Of a stretch of DNA of 64,000 bases, positions 58,104 to 64,000 are shown piece by piece. Within the stretch, counting starts at the first letter, position 1. Each line of letters starts with the position of its first letter. This DNA is from Daejeonella sp. H1SJ63 (GTDB taxonomy: Bacteria > Bacteroidota > Bacteroidia > Sphingobacteriales > Sphingobacteriaceae): positions 1 through 64,000 of the forward strand of contig NZ_JARKMZ010000037.1 in the NCBI RefSeq assembly GCF_029360775.1, in the 5' to 3' direction. The notes beneath the pieces were generated by a model that was not told the DNA's origin, made no database searches, and worked only from the letters and a program-made list of their open reading frames with translations. A program made the position numbers and the translations under genes.

Positions 58104-60680
58104 ATGAACTGGCATACATCAAGTATTTCTGAACTATATCAAATTCTGGAAAGCTCATCTTCCGGGTTGAGCAGCCAGCAAGCCGCAACACGCCTGACTC
58201 AGTATGGCAAAAACAGTATTACTGATCATAAGAAGAAAACAGTCTGGCATATTCTTTACCATCAGATAAGTGATTTTATGATCCTTATCCTGATGATTGC
58301 TGCTATAATTTCAGGAATTGCAGGTGATCTCACTGATAGTATCATCATACTTACCATTATCTTTATTAATGCTTTAATAGGCTTTATTCAGGAGTATAAA
58401 GCTGAAAAAGCAATGGAATCGCTGAAGAATATGTCGGGCAGCCGTGCTCAGGTTCTTCGCGACAACAAAACAGTTAAAATTAATGCCACAGAACTTGTCC
58501 CCGGAGATATAATCAGGCTTGAAGCTGGCGATGTTATCCCTGCTGATATCAGATTCATTGAGGTTCATTCTCTTAAGGCCGATGAGTCAGCGCTTACCGG
58601 TGAGTCTGAAAACACTGAAAAAGCTAACAACATTCTCGGGGACGAAATTCTGCCATTGGGCGACCAAAGCAATATGGGCTTTAAAGGTACATTTATTAGC
58701 AGCGGGCATGGAACAGCAATTGTCGTATCAACAGGCATGGTAACTGAACTGGGACGTATTGCTTCTATGATTCAGATGGCCGAAAACATTACTCCGCTTC
58801 AAAAGAGACTTGCTGCATTCGGGAAACGCTTATCAATCATTATCCTGATCATTTGTACTGCAATATTTATATCAGGCTTACTCAGAGGAGAAGAATTAAC
58901 TGAAATGCTGCTGATCGCAATTTCGCTGGCAGTAGCTGCAATCCCTGAAGCGCTGCCGGCTTTGGTTACAATATCGCTTGCCCTTGGAGCCAAAAAACTG
59001 GTCAGACAGCATGTACTTATCCGAAAACTTCCTGCGGTTGAGACATTGGGCTCAGTCACCTATATCTGCACAGACAAAACCGGAACATTGACCCTGAATA
59101 AAATGAAGGTAATGGAGACCTTCGAGTCAGGCAGCAAGGATACTTTTTCGGGGGGAAAGAACAACCTGCTTATTGCAATGGCACTGAATAATGATGTAAC
59201 AAAATCAGAGAGCGGTACATGGCTGGGAGAATCCACAGAACTTGCCTTAATTGAATATGCTTCAATGAACGGTTATAACAAATCAGACCTGGAAACAGAA
59301 TTCCCGCGAATTGCAGAAATTCCGTTCGATCCTGCGAGAAAATGTATGAGCACATTCCACAGAACTAAAAGTGGTGTCATCATGATTACCAAGGGGGCTA
59401 TGGATATCCTTCTCAAAAAACTGGAAAATAAAACAGCAAGCCATATCTCAGAAGCAGAAAATAAAGTAAATGCCATGGCTTCATCAGGCTATCGTGTACT
59501 CGGTTATGCATACAGGATATTGCAGGATATACCCGAAAAACTGATTCCCGAACAACTGGAGGAAGGCCTGACAATGATTGGCTTTACAGGAATGTTCGAC
59601 CCGCCGAGGGAAGAAGCGAAGCAGGCAATAGCGCAATGCAGGGAGGCAGGTATTATACCGGTTATGATTACAGGTGACCATAAACTAACCGCATCAGCTA
59701 TTGCAAAAAAAATTGGAATAATTACATCAGAAAAAGATATCATTTTAACCGGGAACGAATTAACTGCTTTGAGTGATGCTGACTTTGATTTACTGGTTAA
59801 AAATGTACGGGTTTATGCCCGTGTTGATCCGGAGCAAAAGTTAAGGATCATTTATGCATTACAAAAGCAAAATAATTTTGTAGCAATGACCGGCGATGGT
59901 GTAAATGATGCACCTGCATTGAAGAATGCTGATATTGGAATTGCAATGGGAATCAATGGCACCGAAGTCTCAAAAGAAGCTGCGCACATGATACTTCTTG
60001 ATGATAATTTTGCAACAATAGTAAAGGCAATTCGCCGGGGCAGAAGAATTTTTGACAATATCTTAAAATTCATCAAGTACATAATGACCGGCAATTCTGG
60101 TGAAATATGGGCAATATCACTGGCTCCCTTTTTAGGTTTACCGATACCATTACTGGCCATACATATTCTATGGATTAATCTGGTTACAGACGGACTTCCC
60201 GGCCTTGCCCTTGCATCAGAACCTGCAGAGTCTAACATTATGAAACGGCCACCGCGCGACCCTTCCAAAAATATCTTCAGAGGGAGTATGGTCTGGCATA
60301 TACTCTGGGTAGGATTATTAATGGGGGTAGTAACATTAGGTATTCAGGCCTGGGCAATTCAAAATAATAACCCAAATGGTCAAACTATGGCATTCTCAGT
60401 TTTGTGCTTCAGTCAACTGGGGCACGTCATGTCAATCCGCTCAAACAGACAATCGATTTTCAAAATTGGTGTATTTTCAAATAAGCCAATGATGATGGCC
60501 CTTATAGCAACTGTAGCACTGCAGTTGCTGATTATTTATATACCATTCCTGAATCCGGTTTTTAAAACCCAGGCTCTCAGTCTTAAAGAACTTGGTATCA
60601 CTCTGGCGGCGTCAAGTATTGTATTCTGGGCAGTGGAACTCGAAAAAATGATAAAATCGATAAAAAAAATAAGGGTGTAA
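58104..60680 (+). CDS. P2-type cation-transporting ATPase (Ca2+-ATPase like)
   Basis: Ion pump of 858 residues with ten predicted helices. The phosphorylated aspartate is Asp324 in CTDKTGTLT. TGES is at 165-168 (actuator), and the hinge reads TGDGVNDAPALKNADIGIAMG. The helix 4 ion site is PEALP (281-285), where SERCA-type pumps have PEGLP. Helix 6 has NLVTDGLPG, keeping the Asn and Asp of the Ca2+ site. An N-terminal cation-ATPase domain and a C-terminal PacL-like domain are present. Calcium is the most likely ion, but the helix 4 change leaves some doubt. Confidence 0.92.
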   Translation: MNWHTSSISELYQILESSSSGLSSQQAATRLTQYGKNSITDHKKKTVWHILYHQISDFMILILMIAAIISGIAGDLTDSIIILTIIFINALIGFIQEYKAEKAMESLKNMSGSRAQVLRDNKTVKINATELVPGDIIRLEAGDVIPADIRFIEVHSLKADESALTGESENTEKANNILGDEILPLGDQSNMGFKGTFISSGHGTAIVVSTGMVTELGRIASMIQMAENITPLQKRLAAFGKRLSIIILIICTAIFISGLLRGEELTEMLLIAISLAVAAIPEALPALVTISLALGAKKLVRQHVLIRKLPAVETLGSVTYICTDKTGTLTLNKMKVMETFESGSKDTFSGGKNNLLIAMALNNDVTKSESGTWLGESTELALIEYASMNGYNKSDLETEFPRIAEIPFDPARKCMSTFHRTKSGVIMITKGAMDILLKKLENKTASHISEAENKVNAMASSGYRVLGYAYRILQDIPEKLIPEQLEEGLTMIGFTGMFDPPREEAKQAIAQCREAGIIPVMITGDHKLTASAIAKKIGIITSEKDIILTGNELTALSDADFDLLVKNVRVYARVDPEQKLRIIYALQKQNNFVAMTGDGVNDAPALKNADIGIAMGINGTEVSKEAAHMILLDDNFATIVKAIRRGRRIFDNILKFIKYIMTGNSGEIWAISLAPFLGLPIPLLAIHILWINLVTDGLPGLALASEPAESNIMKRPPRDPSKNIFRGSMVWHILWVGLLMGVVTLGIQAWAIQNNNPNGQTMAFSVLCFSQLGHVMSIRSNRQSIFKIGVFSNKPMMMALIATVALQLLIIYIPFLNPVFKTQALSLKELGITLAASSIVFWAVELEKMIKSIKKIRV

Positions 60681-60710
60681 AAACTTATCATAAGCCTTTA
60701 CACCCTTATT
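60668..60710. terminator. Terminator overlapping the ATPase stop codon
   Basis: A 14-bp stem (60668-60681 with 60697-60710), AAGGGTGT/ACACCCTT core. The left arm includes the TAA stop. Confidence 0.8.
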
Positions 60711-60748
60711 TCCCAATACCTGATACGGTTCAGTGAATTGGTTACCAA

Positions 60749-61129
60749 CTACATCCAACGGGATGCGAAACTGTTGAATTGATGTCTGACATCATTGACA
60801 ATCTTTTCCAGGCTCAGATACTGATCGTAAATTTCAGCATTTTGATCAGCGGTACTTTGGTCTAAAAACCCTGCAGAAGATTTGACCTGCTCCTCAATCT
60901 TATTCAGATTCTGATTCAGGTTATGTTTCAGCTCATCTATATTATTTGATTGTATGAGAAATTGATTTTGAAAATACTCAACCTTTTCAGCTACCTCATG
61001 GCCGGTATTATCTGCTGCGATCTCCTCAAGACGTTTCTTTAAAATCTGAATGTCCTGCTTGTAAAAATCTAAAGCTCTCAGTGCATCGGTATGCAGATTT
61101 GCAATGTGTTTGATATTTATTTCTTTCAT
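60749..61129 (-). CDS. Small coiled-coil protein of unknown function
   Basis: A 126-residue helical protein from the ATG at 61129. The longer frame (to 61210) is rejected because its extra residues are encoded by the palindromic repeat. Long heptad-like stretches are visible, e.g. YKQDIQILKKRLEEIAADN and NNIDELKHNLNQNLNKIEEQ. No signal peptide, membrane helix or cysteines. No family recognised; similar small coiled-coil proteins occur in Bacteroidota near stress genes. Confidence 0.7.
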   Translation of the reverse strand: MKEINIKHIANLHTDALRALDFYKQDIQILKKRLEEIAADNTGHEVAEKVEYFQNQFLIQSNNIDELKHNLNQNLNKIEEQVKSSAGFLDQSTADQNAEIYDQYLSLEKIVNDVRHQFNSFASRWM

Positions 61130-61163
61130 CTGTTTGTTTTTTTTGTTTTTTAATGGTGATAAA

Positions 61164-61202
61164 CCTACCTGCCTGTAAGCAGGCCTGCCTACCGCAGGTA
61201 GG
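61164..61202. repeat. REP-like nested palindrome
   Basis: Outer arms CCTACCTGC (61164-61172) and GCAGGTAGG (61194-61202). The inside can also fold as two tandem hairpins: GCCTG/CAGGC with loop TAAG and CCTGC/GCAGG with loop CTACC. The GC-rich block lies in AT-rich DNA, 35 bases upstream of the coiled-coil gene start. The form is that of intergenic REP/BIME repeats. Confidence 0.6.
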
Positions 61203-61404
61203 GAGATCATAATGGTTTAATACCACAAGTTAACAATGCTAATAAGTATTATTAATGACTCATTGCATTGAATTCTATGATCTAGCTCATTTATTTTCAC
61301 TTTAAAACAACAATGATTAAGATACGTCCCAACATAAATATCCACATAAATAACTTATCTTCAAATACTTTCAGGCAATTCCGCAAGAAAGCAAGCAATC
61401 AGCT

Positions 61405-62082
61405 ATGTGTTTCTCTGCCACCGCAAGTTTTGGAGCAAGTGCTGCACTGGCACTAATCGGATCTGTTTCAATGAAGAATTCAGATTCAGCCGGATTAAAA
61501 ACTTTATCATCTATTCCACTGTTACTTTCAATCCAACAATTTACCGAGGGAATCATCTGGCTATCCCTCACTAATCCTGAATATTCAGATTTAAAGAATA
61601 TCTCTACTGTAGTCTTTTTAATCTTTGCAGAGCTTATATGGCCTATATTTCTTCCTGTTTCAATGCTCGTCATTGAAAATTCATCTATCAGAAGAAAAAT
61701 ACTGAGGATTTTATTAATATTCGGAATAATACAGGCACTTTATATTGGATATGGCATGATCTTTTATCCAGTTGACGCTGCAGTGTCGGGCTCACATATT
61801 AAATACCAGCTTGACTTTCCCGGTGCAAATCACTGGACTGCAGGTATATTCTACATCCTTGCAACCGGCTTATCCCCCTTCATTTCCGGAAATAAGCGAA
61901 TAAGCCTGATCGGTATAATTATAATCTGCTCCTATATATTTACCAGATTGCTTTATGCAGATTATATCATATCAGTTTGGTGTTTTTTTGCTGCATTGAT
62001 TAGCATAGTAGTACTTTATGTGGTTTCTGATTTAAAGAAACACCCTTACAAACAAGCAGCTTTTGCAAAACCCTCTCCTTAA
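61405..62082 (+). CDS. DUF6629 family membrane protein
   Basis: A 225-residue integral membrane protein with about seven hydrophobic segments. The family opening MCFSATASFGASAALALIG and the SIPLLLSIQQFTEGIIWLSL segment are both conserved in DUF6629. The middle loop contains GSHIKYQLDFPGANHW. Function is unknown. It stands alone, with a terminator downstream. Confidence 0.88.
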   Translation: MCFSATASFGASAALALIGSVSMKNSDSAGLKTLSSIPLLLSIQQFTEGIIWLSLTNPEYSDLKNISTVVFLIFAELIWPIFLPVSMLVIENSSIRRKILRILLIFGIIQALYIGYGMIFYPVDAAVSGSHIKYQLDFPGANHWTAGIFYILATGLSPFISGNKRISLIGIIIICSYIFTRLLYADYIISVWCFFAALISIVVLYVVSDLKKHPYKQAAFAKPSP

Positions 62083-62136
62083 ATTTCAGCAGATATTGCA
62101 CCCTGGTACAGAGGTAACTTCACAGCTATAATTCGG

Positions 62137-62179
62137 TTAAACAAAAAGAGCCTGAAAATTTCAGGCTCTTTTTGTTTAA
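62137..62179. terminator. Bidirectional terminator between DUF6629 and GH109-like genes
   Basis: A perfect 21-bp inverted repeat (62137-62157 with 62159-62179), AGCCTGAAA core, ending in T5 and A5 runs. Confidence 0.88.
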
Positions 62180-62189
62180 AAATCTACAC

Positions 62190-63599
62190 TCAGACTTTCA
62201 CTTTGGTAGTTCCACCTTGTTTAAGATCGATATCATGCGGTTCATTTTTCTTCCATGCCCCGCGGGTAAAGTCAGGTACATCAACTGAGTTTGAACGATT
62301 GTTCACTGACCATTCGCTTAAAGGCCATACAGCACTCCATGAAGCCGCATCATAAACATCCTGATCAAGAGGCAGTCCATTACGAAGACAATCAATAAGA
62401 CGCCAGTTCATCAGGAAGTCCATACCGCCATGTCCCCCAACTTTTTTAGCCATTTCACCAACTTTTCTGACAATGTTAGGTGTATATTTTGCTTCCAATG
62501 CTTTAAACTCCTCATCAGAAACCCACCCTTCGTGACTGTTTGAAATTTTCGGAGAAGGATATTTCAGAGCTGTTCCCTTAGTTCCGCTCAGCAGATGTAT
62601 CCTTGAATAAGGACGGGGCGAGGTAACATCATGCTGAATCATGATAGTTTTTCCAAGACTGGTACGAATGGTGGTGGTATTCATGTTTCCATTAAAATCA
62701 GCATTCGCAAATTCCTTGTAAAGACTATTACCGGCTGCAAGTTCTTTTGCCCTGGCTCCCATCTGGAAATCATTTGTCGAAACAGATACCAGATAATCCA
62801 TTTTATCACCTCTGTTAATGTTCAAAGCCTGACATACCGGACCTAAGCCATGAGTAGGATAAAGACTTCCCTTTCTGGTGGCATTCTCTCTCAAGCGCCA
62901 CATATCCTGATAACCCTTATCACTGAAATTAAGATCAATCAAATTATGGATATATGCACCTTCAGTATGCAGAAGTTCTCCGAAATATCCCTGTCTCGAC
63001 ATGTTTAATGTCAGTAATTCGAAGAAATCATAACAGCAATTCTCAAGCATCATACAATGCTTGCGGGTACGTTCAGAAGTTTCTACCAGCTGCCAGCATT
63101 CTTCCATAGAAACTGCTGCAGGCACTTCAATAGCTACGTGCTTACCCTGATTCATTGCATAAACAGCCATAGGAACGTGCAAATCCCATGGAGAAGCAAT
63201 GTACACCAGATCAATATCTTTGCGATCGCATAATTTTTTCCATTCATCAGGGCCTCCTGTATAAATCGCAGGCTTATGAGATGTACCATCAATTACCTTT
63301 TTTGCTTTATTGACGCTCGCTTCCCTAAGATCGCAAAGCGCTTTGATCTCAGTTCCTTCAATTTTGGCAACGGCATTCAAATGAGAAGGCCCCCGCTGAC
63401 CTAATCCGATAAAGCCCACCCGAACGGTTTCAAGCTTTGGTGCTGCATACCCGCTCATATTAAAAGTCTGAATGCCCGACTTATTGATATAAGGCCCTTT
63501 TTGAGGTCCGGCGGCAAACCCCTGCAAGACACCACCACCTGCAATACCTAGTCCGGCAAGACTGCTTAATTTTAGAAAATCTCTACGGTTGTTCTTCAT
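62190..63599 (-). CDS. Gfo/Idh/MocA oxidoreductase, GH109-like alpha-N-acetylgalactosaminidase
   Basis: A 469-residue exported NAD-dependent enzyme. The Tat signal is explicit (NNRRDFLKLSSLAGLGIAGG). The Rossmann motif VGFIGLGQRGPSH lies at 61-73. EVPAAVSMEECWQL, a LENCCYDFFELL segment, and SLYPTHGLGP (Tyr247, His250) follow the GH109 pattern, in which Tyr and His near YxTHG are catalytic through an NAD+ redox cycle. It ends with VPDFTRGAWKKNEP as in GH109. The sugar cleaved is inferred; a non-hydrolytic dehydrogenase is the alternative. An amidohydrolase gene lies 43 bases upstream. Confidence 0.85.
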   Translation of the reverse strand: MKNNRRDFLKLSSLAGLGIAGGGVLQGFAAGPQKGPYINKSGIQTFNMSGYAAPKLETVRVGFIGLGQRGPSHLNAVAKIEGTEIKALCDLREASVNKAKKVIDGTSHKPAIYTGGPDEWKKLCDRKDIDLVYIASPWDLHVPMAVYAMNQGKHVAIEVPAAVSMEECWQLVETSERTRKHCMMLENCCYDFFELLTLNMSRQGYFGELLHTEGAYIHNLIDLNFSDKGYQDMWRLRENATRKGSLYPTHGLGPVCQALNINRGDKMDYLVSVSTNDFQMGARAKELAAGNSLYKEFANADFNGNMNTTTIRTSLGKTIMIQHDVTSPRPYSRIHLLSGTKGTALKYPSPKISNSHEGWVSDEEFKALEAKYTPNIVRKVGEMAKKVGGHGGMDFLMNWRLIDCLRNGLPLDQDVYDAASWSAVWPLSEWSVNNRSNSVDVPDFTRGAWKKNEPHDIDLKQGGTTKVKV

Positions 63600-63642
63600 T
63601 GTTTTTATACTGTTTGTTAGGTTGAAAATAGTTTATAGTCTG

Positions 63643-64000
63643 TTAAATCCCCGGAAACCATTTCTCGGCATTCTTCCGGTATATCTTGTCAATCACCTCT
63701 TTTGGCAATTTTAACCCTTTAATCTTATCATTGAAGTAAGGTACCTGCATTTCCTCATCAGTTACAAAAAATCTCCAGTCACTAATATGAGTTTCCTGAA
63801 TATCCTTTTTCATCTCTTCCAGATTTGATTCAGGTCCTACCCAATCGTCGGTTGCATAAATAAGTCTGTCCTGATACTTAATGATAAAATCTCTGACTTT
63901 CTCTCTCTGCTTTATCGACTGATATTCAAGATGACAGATCCGCTCTGCCATGTCAACCGCCATATTAGGAAATTTATCCAGACGTTTTGCCAGCTCATCA
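63643..64000 (-). CDS. Amidohydrolase-related protein, C-terminal part
   Basis: The frame is open to the window edge, so the 5' part is missing; about 119 codons remain. The visible end reads DELAKRLDKFPNMAVDMAERI, then KYQDRLIYATDDWVG, where TDD holds the late metal-ligand or active-site Asp of the amidohydrolase-2 family, and closes with IYRKNAEKWFPGI. It probably forms an operon with the GH109-like gene that starts 43 bases after its stop. Confidence 0.82.
   Translation of the reverse strand, partial: DELAKRLDKFPNMAVDMAERICHLEYQSIKQREKVRDFIIKYQDRLIYATDDWVGPESNLEEMKKDIQETHISDWRFFVTDEEMQVPYFNDKIKGLKLPKEVIDKIYRKNAEKWFPGI

Overview
The window reads as an ordinary chromosomal stretch of a member of the Bacteroidota, most like Sphingobacteriaceae (Pedobacter and relatives). 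This rests on AT-rich DNA, few Shine-Dalgarno sites, many outer-envelope lipoproteins, and lineage-typical families: DUF3822 next to rsmD, DUF4290 before murA, DUF5690 beside a sugar-kinase-like phosphotransferase, DUF2911, an Hc1-like histone, and tig-clpP-clpX. This is recognition by eye; no database search was run. No prophage, CRISPR array or intact insertion sequence was seen.

Layout. 1-4742: katG, an exported metallophosphoesterase, a cupin, and the frameshifted tail of a lost sulfatase. 4744-9926: a RecD-like helicase, then DUF3822-rsmD-coaD, and a NUDIX gene whose start codon overlaps that of divergent pyrE. 9951-10305: a 170-bp MITE-like element and three evenly spaced repeats in front of clpB. 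12990-18330: cold-shock protein, sugar-kinase-like gene with DUF5690 transporter, PIG-L deacetylase, DEAD-box helicase with DUF1456. 18474-32142: exported proteins (polysaccharide deacetylase, DUF2911, alpha/beta hydrolase), YbiT-type ABC-F, GH20 hexosaminidase, PepSY-like lipoprotein, SlyD, DUF255, dipeptide epimerase and M20 dipeptidase. 32211-34340: an AT-rich island with two tiny exported proteins and a TPR sensor with a histidine phosphoacceptor box but no ATPase domain. 34471-38983: UvrD/PcrA, DUF4290 and MurA. 39159-43957: a tight four-gene operon joining a flavin oxidoreductase, a membrane polyferredoxin and two glycosyltransferases. 43960-50878: PLP/CBS enzyme, AMP nucleosidase, clpX, clpP, tig, tRNA-Leu and a BtuF-like protein. 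50908-54527: a GT-C mannosyltransferase-like protein, an SRPBCC protein, a decayed patch (VOC and AraC remnants) and an orphan M1-peptidase-like helical domain. 54611-64000: Hc1-like protein, Hsp20, PEP synthase, P-type ATPase, coiled-coil protein, DUF6629, a GH109-like oxidoreductase and a truncated amidohydrolase.

How genes work together. Amino-sugar handling recurs (GH20, GH109-like, NahK-like kinase with DUF5690, MurA, PIG-L and NodB-type deacetylases), fitting a glycan degrader. Protein quality control is dense (ClpB, ClpXP, trigger factor, SlyD, Hsp20). The epimerase and M20 dipeptidase could act together on dipeptides such as murein peptides. Best candidates for something undescribed: the redox-glycosyltransferase operon, the small-peptide/TPR-sensor island, and the 31-bp-phased sites before clpB.
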